This document shows positions 12,755 through 40,155 of a stretch of DNA of 64,000 nucleotides, in pieces. A program made the translations under genes and the position numbers. The notes under the pieces were generated by a model that saw only the letters and a list, made by a program, of their open reading frames with translations, ran no database searches and was not told where the DNA came from. Source of the stretch: Lutjanus erythropterus. Taxonomy: Eukaryota > Chordata > Actinopteri > Lutjaniformes > Lutjanidae. The DNA lies in contig CM034603.1 in NCBI GenBank assembly GCA_020091685.1, forward strand, positions 31,419,696 to 31,483,695, in the 5' to 3' direction. Position 1 is the first letter of the stretch. Every line of letters starts with the position of its first letter.

Positions 12755-13039
12755 GTATACACGCACACACATTTCCATCCACAACAGCTATAGGAGTTTG
12801 CAGCGCTTCGGGACAAGAACTCATTCTGCTTTTTTGCCATTAATGTTTCTATTATCTGTTTATCTGGACGCACTGAGATGGATTTAAAACCTTTTTAATA
12901 TTTAATGATGAAGTATGAAGGAAGCCGGTGTTGCTTTATGGTATGTTGGCAAAGCCACATGCAGCACTTTGCATCTGTTATGAAGGCACTGACAACTGCT
13001 GTTAACTTTATTTGTGATAGTTTAACACTTTTAAAGCTT

Positions 13040-14110
13040 GTTAAAATACTGGTTTTGATTCAGGTTTATAAAAGTCTTATTAGATAACTGCTATGTTATG
13101 AGAGACTTAATTCTGCTGCTTTGAATAGAGGAGTAGATTAAAGCTGTTCCATTAATGAGTTATTGTATTGCTTAATGTTATAGAAGGCATGATTTCAGAG
13201 ATTATTGTCTCAGTTAAGGCTGCATCTAATGAGTATTCTAATAATTGCTTAATCTGCTGATTTTTTTTTTTTTTTGATTAATCATTTTGTTAATGAAAAT
13301 GATCTGCATACATCCCAGGCTACCATATTCCAAGATGCTGTATTCAGATGTCTAGTTTTGTCTCACCAAATCAGTCTAAAATCCAGAATATTGAAAAAAA
13401 ATGTAATTGTTAGCTGGAGCTAATGTATTCTGGCCATTTTTGACAAATTACTGGTTTTGATTGAGATTTACTAAGATCTTATTACATAATGTATGTTCTG
13501 TTATCATAAACTTTATACATAAACATAATGTGCTTTTAATTTAAGTATGCTCATAATCAGTAAATAGAGGAATAAATAAAAGTTGTCACATAAATGAGTT
13601 ATTTTATTGGTTAATGTTGAATGCATAATGTCAGAGATTATTGTTTTAGTTAGGGCTGCGCCTCATGAATATTTTCATTATTACTTAATCTGTTGATTAT
13701 TTTCTCAATTAATCGATTAATTGTGGGCCATAAAATTACACATGTACAAATTACAATTGCAAGAAATGTCGATCAGTGTTTCCCAAAGCCAAAGACGACG
13801 CCCTCAAAAGTCTTGGTGTATCCACAACCCAAAGATATTCAGTTTACTGCTATAGAGGAAGAAAGCAACCAGAAAATACTCATATTGAAGAAGCTGGAAT
13901 CAGACAATTGTGACTTTTAAAAAAAGCTCAAACTGGTTAAGTGATTATCAGAATAGCTGGCAATTAATTTCAATAGCTTAATAGAAAACGAATCAGTTAA
14001 TTGTTTAGCTATAAAGGTGACATATTAAAATGTCTGGATTTGTCTGACCAAATCAGTCAAAAATCCAAAATATTATGTTAACTATCAGACAAGAGTAAGA
14101 AAACTAGCAA
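13040..14110. repeat. Diverged tandem duplication carrying MITE copies
   Basis: TACTGGTTTTGATTCAGGTT near 13,047 is repeated as TACTGGTTTTGATTGAGATT near 13,448. GAATAGAGGAGTAGATTAAA near 13,124 recurs at about 13,563. GTCTAGTTTTGTCTCACCAA near 13,350 recurs near 14,030. The second unit contains a fuller copy of the GGGCTGCAAC-type MITE (13,650-14,010), which explains the uneven spacing. Confidence 0.7.
13650..14010. mobile_element. GGGCTGCAAC-family MITE copy
   Basis: It has the shared core CAGTGTTTCCCAAAGCCAAA, ACCCAAAGATATTCAGTTTA and GAAGCTGGAATCAGA, flanked by ATTAATCGATTAAT-type ends. The same core recurs at 42.61-42.93 kb and, more decayed, at 52.52-52.79 kb; related ends are at 34.56-34.78 and 57.57-58.19 kb. 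Confidence 0.7.
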
Positions 14111-17100
14111 ATATTAACATTTTGTGAAGCTGGAACCAGTGAATTTTTGCTTGAATTGATTATCAGTATTGTTGCTGATTCATTTTTTGTTAATCGATTA
14201 CCTGATGCAACTCTGCTTTTGTCAGATATATGTAGATTCTCATCAGAAATCACTGCACGATTAGGAATGGTGCAAAACAAAGCCACTTGGTATCAAGCCG
14301 TATGCATGCCATGTAGACTGGGGATGTATGGTGGTGAAGTGAGCTGTTGTTTGGAGATTTTATTGCTTCTCTGGAATGAGCACTCAGTTGTTCATGTGAA
14401 CAAAGGCTTTGTAATGTGTTATTTGCATGTTAACAATCTGTTGCATTGTTTATGAACCGTTGCTGTGAACAAAGTACAGGTTGCCTATAGTGAAGAGGTT
14501 TTCCTAACATTGGTCAGGAGAGAGGAGAATGCTTTGCTGTGACGACAGGACTACTGAGCCACCTGTTAGGATACACAGTCCTGCAGTTGTACATCCACAC
14601 AGTATGATGTAGTGGTAGTAGTATTCCTATCCACCCCAGCATGACTGTATTCATGGTATTAAAGTGACAAGACTTGAGTGAGTCATAAAGTGCTCAGAAG
14701 TTTAGTTGTTTTCCAGAAAGCACTGTTCCAGTGATCACACACAAGACTTATCCAGAGTAGTTGTGTAATCAGCCACTGTTCTGGAAAGGGTCATCTGTTG
14801 GCCACATTTTAAGCTGCTGCACATGACTGCAGGGGTCACAGGGCAGCTGTTTGGTCAAGCCTCCATGACTTCATCAAATATATGGGCAGCAATTTGCTCT
14901 CTAATTGCCTTTTTCTGCCTGTTTGGTCTAGACAGTGGTGTTAGTTACTGCATAAAGCACTGGCCTGTTAACAGTTGAAGTTATTTAATGGAGTAAGCCT
15001 TTGACCCACATATAGGTTGACTTTGGCTGTGACCAGCTTCAAACCTAATTGATCATATTCCAAGTGAGATTCGGTTCTTCTATTGTGATCAGGCCATGAA
15101 GGTTTAGTTTCTAGCTGATCTATCGTTGCTATCACTTGTTCTTCTGACAGATGCACCCTGATAATTGATAAGAATATTTTGCTGGTGCAGCAGTTTCACA
15201 AGGTAGTGCGTCTGCGTGGTTGCGCAGTGTTCTGAAACCCCCATGCAGTGTAGAAATATGTTTTCACAGGTTAAAGGTCTGTCAGTGGGTAAATAAAATG
15301 CTGAACACGTACTGTATGTGCAGCCAGACATCGATGATGGCTGAGACTGAGTCTGCCAGCCTGAGTGACGGGTGATTGAGTGACTGATGGTTGACATGAT
15401 CCATGAGTGACTAGATAAATAACCGCCTCGGGGCAGAAGAAAACAAGACAGGTGTAGATAAAGTGTAGATTCTGGAGAGTGGTGCCCTGATACTGGTAGC
15501 AACCTGAAACCAGATTAAAGTGTGTGTATTCTGCGAAAGCCACACTCACCAAGAGTCAAGTACCTGCACACTGCAATTTGATAATATGGTAGTGATCACT
15601 GTGATGTAATTACAGTGCAAATGTTAATGTGAGGATTGAGTTAATTAGATAAACACTTGGGTGAAAACACCGACTGTACAATCTTCACTCTCCTTGTGTA
15701 GTAGTTAACCAAATCAAGCAATAATGAGATATGAAGTAATAACTTGCATCAGGACTTTTTTGGGGCATGAAAAACTGAGCAGTCCCACTCAAACTATCTA
15801 CAGTAAATGTGCTGTTAGGGCTGTTTTTTAAAGAAATCGTACATATATAATATATGGTTGCAAATTGTAAGCACATTTCTTAATTGATCAGTGGTAGCAA
15901 TAACGATCAATTAGATGATTAATTGTAATTTAAAAAAACATTAAACTTTGCTTACACCAAACATGTTTTTTTCCCCTCACTCAAAGCTTAATTTCCTAAG
16001 CAACATATTGCTTATTATCTGGCAGCACTACAAAACCTATGAAACATATAAAGACATACTTATTAAACATATGAATGGTTATCAGATAACATGCAGATTG
16101 CCTTCATATAAATAATCTATCCATTATTTCAGTTATTACATCATCAAGCAAATTCTTAATAACTGATTAATCAGTCATAGATTAATCATTATATTCCTTA
16201 ATATAAGAGCCATATTAACATCTATTAATTGATATCTCAGTGAAAAGATGACAAAGGTAGTGTTTGTTCTTAAACAACCAGCTGTGTGGTCACTTTGTCA
16301 ATGTAGCCTGATTAATGAATGCACACACACAAACTGTAAGACTAGTGCAAAAATTATGTAGTTTGAATAAACAACTGTGATCATTATTATGCAGTATTTT
16401 TCTGTTTATTTTTACACCCCAACCTAAACCTTATTTCATTGCAAAGTAGCAAAGTATTTCTTATGTTGTTGTGTTACATTTAAAGTGATACTTTCATATC
16501 AGTCAAAATACTACGCTGTAATTTCTAATATTGCTCTGGGGTAGGGATGATTATAGAGAACCTGTACTAAACCAGTGTCGGTTTGTGACTGTTCGGTGCT
16601 GAAATATTGATAAGCTGCTGGACAAAGGATAGGCTACTTCTGTCAGTATTTATTTACCATTAAATAAACAGCTGACATGTTCAAAAGTGTGAACTCACTT
16701 TACTAAATTTAATGAAAATGCAGCTAAATGCAATAATTCAGGAAACAATTTCAGTTGTTTTTTATGTAAAGAAAATGTAATGATAAATAACTGGAATCTT
16801 TTCACATCTTTTCATGTCTTTTTTTTTTGTGCACCAAATTATGGTGAGTAGTATAAGTAAGAGTACTGAAACGCACTGGTATCAATAAGCAGTATCCATA
16901 TTGAAATTGGTATCAATTAAATCCTAACAATACCCATTCTTACTCTGGGGTGTAGCTTATATTTTATAAAACATCTTCAAACTGTGTGACATTCAGGCAA
17001 CAGAGAGCGATTCCTTTTTAATATAGACTCTGTGTATTCTTTTTCACTTCCTTGTTGTTAAATTTAGGCTTTGTTACGTTTGTCTTTTTGCTGCTCCAAG

Positions 17101-18164
17101 CCACCAGATTACAGCTTTATTTGTTTGGTTTTAATTAAAGAGAAAATGCAATTACAGCTTGGTGTTGTAGTCTGGCTCTGACTTTTTAAAGGCAAGGGAC
17201 GCTGTGTACTACGGCTGGGGGGTATGTCATGAAATTTATAAGAAAAAGAAATTAAATATATGTGACACTTATACTGTCACACAATCACTGTATATATGCT
17301 AATATGCAGCCAGTCTTAATTTGATATGATTTAATTAAAATCCATTTTATAGCATTTCTAATGGTAAAGAAAATTCATACTGTGGCACATGCTGTATATC
17401 TACTAGTGTGCCATTTATATCCCTTGTACAAATATATCACCCACTCCTACAATGTGAGCATCCAGCAGCATGCTGGGAAATGTACATTTATGCAGAAAGA
17501 CTGAGAAACAACGTGACAATTGAACTTTTTCTCTTGTCAAGAAAGATTCAGTCCAAACTATGTTGATACTTTTGAAAGATGGGCAAAACTAATAGTCTGA
17601 TAAAAATGTATTAAAAAGAGTGACCGTCAGGGACACACCGTCACATCACCATGACTACCACCACATAGCGTACAATGATACCTTTACAGTGCCGTTAAAT
17701 GCTGTTTGAGGATTTCCATCTTATTTGAATATGTATCAGGATAATATTATTTAGCTTGTTTAATTTGGATAATCGTATCATGAGACTTTCATACGGACAC
17801 ACGCCAACTGATAAACAGTATAAAATTGAAATGGACAACGTAGCTCTCTATGATGTGTGTGAGTGCTGGTGTACTTTTGTGTTAACTTGGTGTATATGTA
17901 TTGTGTGTGTAGGCGTTCCCCGTGTCTAACTTCTTCCCCCAGCATCATTTCACAGCTATATGCATCAGAACTGATAATACCATCACACACACCACCCCTC
18001 CCCAGCACACTCACACACATGCACACACACACACTGTATCATGGCCGTCACTCTGGAAGCCAGGCGTCTGCTCCGGCACCTGAAGGGTTAAAACTAGCTT
18101 CAGCTTCTCTCTCAGTCATACACACACACACACTGACAGAGTCACACACACACACACACTAGCC

Positions 18165-18182
18165 AACCGGTTTAAACCGGTT
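18165..18182. promoter_or_regulatory. 18-bp palindrome of two Grainyhead-type sites
   Basis: AACCGGTTTAAACCGGTT is a perfect 18-bp palindrome made of two AACCGGTT octamers. The octamer matches the Grainyhead-like (GRHL) consensus. It lies directly after a CA-rich tract in gatad2a intron 1. Confidence 0.45.
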
Positions 18183-20919
18183 CTCAGGAAAAGTGCTTTG
18201 TGTGTCCCACTGAATCCTGGGAAGGGTCATGTCATGTGTGTCTCAGTGATGTCAGAGTATTAAAAAAAACTTAGTCAGCTCTCTGTTATCAGATGATTTC
18301 TTTGCATTGTGACTGTGTGTATGGATACTGTATAGGTACATCATGGATACACTGAGTGTGCTAAACGCTCACCGCCATAACCATTCTGAGAACAGGAAGG
18401 GGAGGGGGTAGGAGTGTGTACAGTGTGTGTGTCACTGAGAAGTAGTAGGCTGTAAGGGTTAATTGTAGTCCTATTTTTTTTTTCTCCCCCAAAAACCATA
18501 GCTTCCTGTAGTGCGTCGCTGGGCAGACCGTGGGCCTCAGCAGTTTTGGCAGGACTGGGTCTCGATTCTCTAACATACATGCATGAATATGATTCAGGAC
18601 ATAATGCTGCTGTGTTTCTTCGTCATGGCCGTCCAGTAAATAGCAACGGTCAGAGTGTACGTCTCTGAATGTCACTTTCTGTTTGAGATTCTGTGAACTT
18701 TGAGCACAGGTCATCTCCTGTAGCATGCCACATGTTTACCTTCTGCACATTTGATAATGACCAAAGTCATTTCAATGTGTACCTGTACATGCACAGAAGT
18801 ATCCCGGTTTAGAGACTTGGCCTAGTTTTGATCTCATTCTGGATATTAAGTTTGCCTTCAACGTGAGAAATCTGGTTATTCACTTCAGCACCCAAGTTGT
18901 GTATTCAACATATCAATCACTCTCACCTTGTCCTAAACTGAAGTTTTTTGTCATTCTACATATTAAATATAATTGTATCATACACACTCAAAGCAAGAAG
19001 TTGACAGTGGGAACACAAACACATAATCAATTTCGTCATGGAAAAACTGTTCAGGCCTCCTCACAGCACCTCAACACAACACCTGAGGCTTAAGGCGCTT
19101 GAAGTTCCATCGTGTGTGTCTCTCTTTGTGATTAATTTGGTGTGTGTAGGCGTGCATGTGACGCAGAATAGAGCTTGTGACACGTGGTACCACCTCACAT
19201 TTTTCAAATTTGAACACCCAGCAATTAAAATTATATAAATTTCATGACACATAAACTATTTACTTAATTTGTAATGATAAGTTTCTCTTCTGCCCAAAAA
19301 TTGTCGGCAGGACAACAGGAAATCACTCTGTGTTATTCCCACAGCAATTCAGAATAAACTCAGTTTGGATTCTGCTCATTTTTTTCACATGATTTATGAC
19401 TCTGTCTAATCACCAGTATAATTATTACCTGATTTATCAGCATGGTTTTTTGTTTTTATGATGAGCTACTAGGTAACAGGAGTTGATGACTCACCTGTGC
19501 ACAAGGCAGAGCATGATCAGGAGCCTGGATATTGGCTTGGTCACACTACATGAGTTTCAAAATCATCAGATTGTGTTTCTGTTCACACTACACAACTTCC
19601 TGTCTTGTATTTGGGAATCTTGAAGTGGTTTAGTGACAGGGGCGTCACACATTACGAGATCTTTCATCAGGAGGAGTCCCACACAAGTGTGTCTGGTCAA
19701 CAAACTACGTTTTGTCATGAAAACACACATGAGAGGTGACATTAGATTAATAATACTGACGCATCAGTGTGCAGCATGTTACAGGTGTAGCTGCTGGAGA
19801 TGGAACTAGTTTGAACTCTTCTACTACTGCCACTACTTTATAACTTCTTTTTGCTTGTCTTTCTTCCTATATCTGGGCTTTACATGGCTGCTGCTCTGGT
19901 GCTCTTCCGTTTGTCCTTCTCGACTCCACTCCTCCCCCGGCCTTTGACTGCTCTCATTGGCTGTTCATCTTAACATGGCTCCCTGACCCATCCCCAGTAC
20001 AAACAAATATTAAACCTGCTTAATAGATTTTGAATGTCTGCAAGGCATCGGTGAGCTCTTGGTTTGCATGTTTGAGCAGTTGACACATAATGATAGAGCC
20101 CTGATTTGCCTCTGAAATGGATGCTTTTGTTGGCGATCTCCAAAAACTGTCAGCGAGTGGAAACTTAGGGCTAAAATCAGCTGGGTATAAGGTGTTTACA
20201 AGCCACAGCATCATGGTTTCTATAGCATCATGTTTTCTGAAAAGGATTTGATGTTTTCATGCACAACACGTAATGAGGATATTGCAGAAACCTGGTAATT
20301 GAGATCATGCTGAGCATGTAAATACACTCAATGTTGGACTGCCCAGTCCTTTTCTTTCCATACATGTTTAAGGGTTATGTTAGACAAGAGGTTGTTTGTC
20401 ACATCAGAAGGTAAAAGTTTGTATGTCTGATCCACGGCCACACTCGAAGGCAGGGTGAGAAGACAGATGTCACAGAGATGGATGGGATGCAATACTCATT
20501 TAAATCTTCAGATAATGGAGCACACTTTTAGACAGTCTCTCCTGGAAAGCATTCAGCTTTACACAAGAGAAGTTAGATAAATATGTTGTGAAGAATGAAG
20601 AAAAGAACTTGAGAAATTCAAACCCTTCTTACTTTGTCACCCCCGCATACCTTTTCAAATTCTGCGTGAAGCATACGTGCCTCTGGAAATGAAAAAAATG
20701 TCCCTTCAGTTTTGACATCAAAAAAGATTGAGGAGGGTTTGCTGTCCGACAAGCACCCCTGTTGAAGCATACCGGCCTCTTCATTCTACGCATCCCTTAG
20801 GCTTACTAACTACACAGGCATAAGAACCGAACACTGACATTCATCAATAGTAAGACTGATTCTCTCACAGCACTCATTTGTGTTGTTATTGTACCAGAAG
20901 ATAAAGGCATGGTGTTTGT

Positions 20920-21387
20920 TATAGTGATAGGCTAATTAATCAGTCAGCCACTGAATCTGTCTGATTATCTGAAATTTTGAGATAATTGGCATCTGCAGAT
21001 GCCTGTGCTCACGAAGCCAATGAACAGAAAAATGTCTGTAGACATATCTGCAGACGGTTAACAATGTTTAACGCTCCCCCTTGAGAGTTTTGGGAAGGGG
21101 GTCACCATCGTCTTTTCTAAATGTTAACAAGTTTCTCCTGTCCTGAATGACAGAAAATCTAATTCAAAACTGTAACTGGCCAGTGTTGAAGGACATACTG
21201 TATACCTAAGTCATTAATTAAAAACATAATTCCATCTCAAACAACATGTTACTGGCTAAGATGACCATGTACATTAGATTGTAATGTGCATGAAATAATA
21301 ATTATACAAGACTTTCCTTTGCTTTGATATTGGCATTATGTATGGGCCATCAGTCTTGAAAATCCCATATCAGTCGACCACTAGTCT
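20920..21387. mobile_element. Decayed inverted-repeat element
   Basis: The left part has GGCTAATTAATCAGTCAGCC and the right end reads ATATCAGTCGACCACTAG, resembling the ends of a common fish MITE with GGTCGACC-type termini. The middle includes the palindrome GGCATCTGCAGATGCC. Boundaries are approximate. Confidence 0.45.
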
Positions 21388-23584
21388 GTTATACATAAAT
21401 GGCTTTTTATACATTGATATGGAAAGTGCATCAAGAATATACACAGAACGTTGTGATCGGCCATTATGAAAACCATAAAAATAAATATGTATTGACCCAT
21501 GTGGTCTACCATCCTCCTGTGTTTCCTCTCTCGTTGCTGACCTCACACTGAGGGATTCAGAGCAGCCACTGTAGGGCTAATGTGTGTGTCTCTATGTACC
21601 ATGTACTGGTGCACATCTGTGAGTGCGCGCAAGTGCACATAACTGCTGAACTGTCCGACAGAACGAGCTGCTGTATCTCTCCGGCTCTGCTGCTGCTGGC
21701 ATGTCAACATCTGGTGGGATTGAATTTGTTGCGCAGGGGATATCAGACGGTAATGGATCTGGTGCTTCTCAGTGCATGATTCAAGGAAAGAAAGGTTCTA
21801 CACAAGCAAGGGTCTTTGAAATAATTAAAGAATTGCACTTACACATAAATTACTTAAATACTTGAATTCATGTGTCATTATAAATATTTTAACAGAAAGC
21901 ATGCTCCAGTTAATTTTGGATATTCCCCAAGTCCCTCTCAACTCTAATTTGATTACAACGTTGTCATGTTCTTATGTTTGATGTCTCACTGCAGCATTTT
22001 TTCCCCCTTCATTTTTGCAGTAAAGTGATCCTCAGATATTTTTTTGTTTTGCTTTGTTTTGCCCTGAACATTGAGTTCTTACTGAGCTCTCTGTCTTTTT
22101 TTCAGTTTTGGTTTTTGGTTTAGACTGAAATTTGGATAATTGAGTGTTTCAGTCAACATCTTGGTCATGTGACCTTACTAATCCAACATGTTTTGTCTGG
22201 GGGCCATTTTAGTCACCATGTGTCCCCTACATCTGATTCAAGGTCAGTTTTGTCTTCTTATGTTTTGAATGACAACCACACTTTCAGTTAAATTGATAAC
22301 TGTGTTGATTACTGGGTAATACAATTGTAGCTCTGTACTGAATGTTTGTCAAATAATGACAACATCACAAGAAGAAAATGTGACATCCAGTCAGTTTCAA
22401 GTTGTCTTTATAAACATTGTGCTGTGCCCTGTGAAGAGCCATGTGGCTGAAATCAACATCATGTTGATTGTCACTGCTTGATTGTCAATGGGAGGACATT
22501 GTTGTTCCTCCGTTAAGACGGCAGCCGAGGTAGCAACAGAGCTGAACTGAGGTCTGGGGGAGGCAGCAGGACAGGACACAGACACCTTTGTGTTACAGGT
22601 CACACCTCCTTTGCTTCCAGAGCACTGGCGTGCTTTCTAAAATCAGATTCTGGTGTTGTTTGTTTTGGTGTAAAAAAGCAAAGCCGACATAATGACGGGT
22701 CTTCTTTACAGCAGTATTATTGAATATCTGCTTTTAAAATGGCTATTGTGTGTCCCCTCAAGGTCTAATAGACATGTCCAGCGCCTTTCCTTCCTCATGA
22801 AACTTTTGCGTAGCCAATTCCTTTGAAATATTTTAAATCCAGCATTGTTTAGGTCCATGTTTACTGCATATCTTTGTGTGTTTATGCCACCTGTTGATCA
22901 GTGGAATAGTGTGATCCCATTGTTAGAGCTGTGTATTGCGTCATCAACATGCGCATGCACGTTCGTCCTCACGTGCATGCATGGGATAAACAAAATGGGG
23001 GTCCATTCATAGTACTAATCACAGCTCCATAATGCTTCTAGAGCTCTAAAACTCCACAGGGAACCTTAAACTCCTTTAGTGCTTACACTTCAACCAACAC
23101 TTCAGGTCTATTCAACTGCTTGAACTTTACTGCAGCTCCAATAGAATATTTTGACAAATGCAAAGAATTCACATTTTAATAGATTTCAGCATATTTACAG
23201 GTTAACATCTGCAGTGGCCAGTCAAGTTTAACTACCTCAGATGACATTTCAACTGCTCTCAATGTTTGCATAACAACTGATAGTGACAGGCCTAGCTCTA
23301 CTTCACAAGTGGTTCAACTTCAGCTGAAATTTCTTTCGTTGTCAACAGTTCAACTTTAACCATTCTAGTTTACTTCTAACTTATGAAAGGTCCTCACCCA
23401 AAAACTTTTCTTTGTATTTATTTAGTCAGCGTTGTGTGTTTTATTTTGTCACCGTTTTTTCCAAAAGTAGTTTGGGTTAGATGCTCGGTTGTTGTGATGA
23501 AATATGACATGACTCTGTGTAGATGGCTTACATAATGAATTTCTGTACAGATAATATAGTTCTTTCTTCTCTTGTCTGCAGGGG

Positions 23585-37526
<13,942 letters not shown>

Positions 37527-38105
37527 TTTAAGCCGTTCTCTGCTATTCATTGTTAGTTTCTGTCCGAGTTCCTCATCAGCTCCAATAATATGGTCAACAG
37601 CACCCCCCGGAGGACTGTTAAGCAAATACAATCTCCTAAAGTGAAGAAACGTTCCTTTCTTACCTTTGTATGATTGTTGTTTTAGTTTTCTTATTTTCTG
37701 TCGTTTATTTTGAGATTCGCTGTTCTTTGGTAATTGTGCAGAAACCATTTTTGATTTGATAGGGGCACAGAAAAAACAAATACTTGAAGGGCTTCCCCCC
37801 CCCGGGTACTTGTGTCCTCCAGACTGGGTGGTTAAATGATGGTGTGATAATGTATAATCTGCATTGAGTACTTTTTATAAAAAATGAGTACTCTGTTCTG
37901 GGCTTATAAGCTCTTTCTGCCATGATGTGGGTCAAACTGACCCAACCTTTTGACACTTGAATGGTTATAGTCATACCCAAGAGTTCATGTTCAACAAAAT
38001 ACACATTTATTTTAAACAAAAACAAAATAATTAAGTTGTAAAAAATTTCAATACATCACCCCTGTAGTTCAAGGTTTGAATTTATTTTGTATTTACAGTA
38101 AGTTA

Positions 38106-38131
38106 TTTTTTTTTTTTTTTTTTTTTTTTTT
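38106..38131. repeat. T26 homopolymer
   Basis: Uninterrupted run of T within the gatad2a 3' UTR. Confidence 0.9.
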
Positions 38132-38662
38132 GACTGATGTTAAAAATCACTCAGTATATTGTGGTTTCCACAAATGAAGAGTTTATTCTAGCTTTGTTTT
38201 CTTTTTTTTTTCTCCTGTATAACCGCATGCCGACCCTTTACCCTTCTGTTCATTTTGCACCTTAGCTGAAGAAGCATGGTGTCGTTGCTTAATTCATCTG
38301 TAATTACCATCTGTAATTTGCTTATTTTATATCATTGTCAACATTGTAAGATTATTTTTGAGTGTTATGTCATTGCTGAGAAAATGCAAACTCTGAAGGA
38401 GCTGAATTTGCCACACTGGAGCCAGAGATCTTCTCTGATTTATTCAGTCATAATCCCTGCAGTATGCAGCACATACTCAGTCCTGAATCTGTTCTTGAAG
38501 GGAGTTTCTCCCACATACCAAGACCCTGGAATACACAAGACCGTCATTATCTCATACCCCTCACCATATTGCATCATTTCTCCGCTTCCCAATATTACCT
38601 GCATTGTACAAACTTATGTTCAAATTTATTTGGTTTACTTTTTTCCTAGCTCCTAAAGAAAT

Positions 38663-38668
38663 AATAAA
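38663..38668 (+). terminator. gatad2a: Poly(A) signal AATAAA of gatad2a
   Basis: Canonical hexamer with a T-rich downstream element, about 1.14 kb after the stop codon and before the next gene on the same strand. Confidence 0.65.
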
Positions 38669-38699
38669 AATATACATTTTAAACTCTTTGTCTTTTTTT

Positions 38700-40080
38700 T
38701 TTTATTATTTGACATTTTTCATGCTTCAGCTTTCCGTTATGATCAGGAAGTGGGTTGTTCAGTCATTCAGTGTTGCAGCTTGACAAATTTCAGCCAGAGA
38801 AGTGATCAGAGAGGTTCACAGGTTTGTGTTCTTCCAAGCCTCCTCCACTGTACAGGTCCAACGTCAGAGAAACGGAAGGAAGTGAGTGCAAGAAGAAGGA
38901 GGAAATGGACATTTCACAGAGCACAATGTAGTATGTAGGAATTAAACAGGACAGACAGGTTGGTAAAATCACAGATTGCTAAAAAAAAAGAATACTTAAG
39001 ATTAATATACTAAATATATATAAGCTATAAATTAAAGTATGAAAATCATTTTCATTGACATAGATGCAGTAGTAATACATTTACATGAGTTACTCAGTTT
39101 TGAGATATTTGTACTCCAATGTTTCCATCTACTATATATTTCTGCTCCTCTACATTTCATTCAGAGGATTTACTATACATGCACATATGATAAGATACTA
39201 ACGTTTGATGTGTTGTTACAGATCAAATTGCCCAACAGTTCATGAAGTAGTTAAAATTAACTACACTTCAATAATCTCAATATGTCTATGCATCAGCAAC
39301 AATAATCCAGTAGTATAAAATGCAACCATGTAACCCTGACAGGGACACTTTGAGATTATGAGAACATGAGGCACATTTTGGATTCTACAGGGCTTGTATT
39401 TGTAATGTCACCCTGTGGAAGGGCTACATTTATTTAAATTAAGGTTGAGTTAATATTTCTACCACCAATTTTCTTATTAGCTATACAATGGAGAAAAAGG
39501 AGATAATGAAATAGAAACAGGCATCAATAAAAAACAAGTAAAAAAGTGAGATGTAATCAAGAGGGAATAAAATAATAACAATATAAACAAGAGACAAACT
39601 TGGTAGTTGAATTTACACTATTACACATGAAAAATAATGACACTGCACAGTATGAAATGATATTACACATGAGTTAAATATGGCAGCAGCAGTTCTGAAC
39701 AGTTTTAATAGTCTACACTGCATTGCCTCAAAACAGTAAAAAATAATCTGACAAAATGAAGGAGAAATGAAATGTTGCACATTATGATACAGTGTCCATC
39801 TCAAACAAGTTTAAGTCTAAAGAATGAATGTAATACTGTAGTAATTTTGAACTTTTTGAATTTTAAAACATTAGCAGCAGTGTGTCTTAATATGAAGTAA
39901 ACATGAAATTTTGTAGAGTTGCTAAAACAGCTGGTGTGGTTCTTTAAAACAAAACAAAACAAAATAAAATAATATAAAAAATACATTTAAAAAAGTTGTG
40001 TAGCGCCATAAACAGCATAAAAATAAGCAGTTCTCACCCTGACAGGTGGAGGCGGTAGATCTCCACAGAAACTTTCACGC
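38700..40080. other. gatad2a-ndufa13 intergenic spacer, no gene seen
   Basis: AT-rich spacer of about 1.4 kb. No coding exon or transposon end was recognised. Confidence 0.5.
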
Positions 40081-40094
40081 ACGGTAGAAGAAGA

Positions 40095-40155
40095 GTTCCG
40101 TTAGTGACGTCACCGGCGTGTTGTGGAGAAGGCTGGAGGAAGATGGCGGGGTCCA
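40095..40155 (+). promoter_or_regulatory. ndufa13: ndufa13 core promoter with CRE palindrome and TISU-like start
   Basis: A perfect 10-bp palindrome GTGACGTCAC lies at 40,104-40,113 (CRE core TGACGTCA), about 30 bp before the start codon. The start context GAAGATGGCGGG matches the TISU consensus SAASATGGCGGC except at the last base. TISU elements serve very short 5' UTRs and are common in mitochondrial and housekeeping genes. This suggests that transcription starts within a few tens of bases of the ATG. Confidence 0.6.

Larger units (their letters stand above)
11990..23581 (+). other. gatad2a: gatad2a intron 1, mostly repeats
   Basis: This 11.6-kb intron contains a CA microsatellite (12,721-12,750), a degenerate tandem duplication (13.04-14.1 kb), several decayed MITEs, a TG/CA-rich stretch at 17.85-18.16 kb and a Grainyhead-type palindrome at 18,165. 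No supported coding exon was seen. Sequence at 14.3-15.9 kb and 19.8-20.9 kb shows no recognisable feature. Confidence 0.6.
37527..38690 (+). other. gatad2a: gatad2a 3' UTR
   Basis: About 1.15 kb follows the TAA stop. An AATAAA signal at 38,663-38,668 is followed within 25 bases by a T-rich stretch with TTTGTCTTTTTTTT, a good cleavage context. A run of 26 T lies at 38,106-38,131. No coding potential is seen. Confidence 0.7.

Noticed and set aside
12554-12873. Cys/Val-rich open frames on both strands around the CA repeat
   Set aside because: They are translations of the (CA)n/(TG)n microsatellite.
38276-38656. 126-codon plus-strand frame in the gatad2a 3' UTR
   Set aside because: No domain, located after the conserved TWK terminus and before the poly(A) signal. 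Judged a chance frame.
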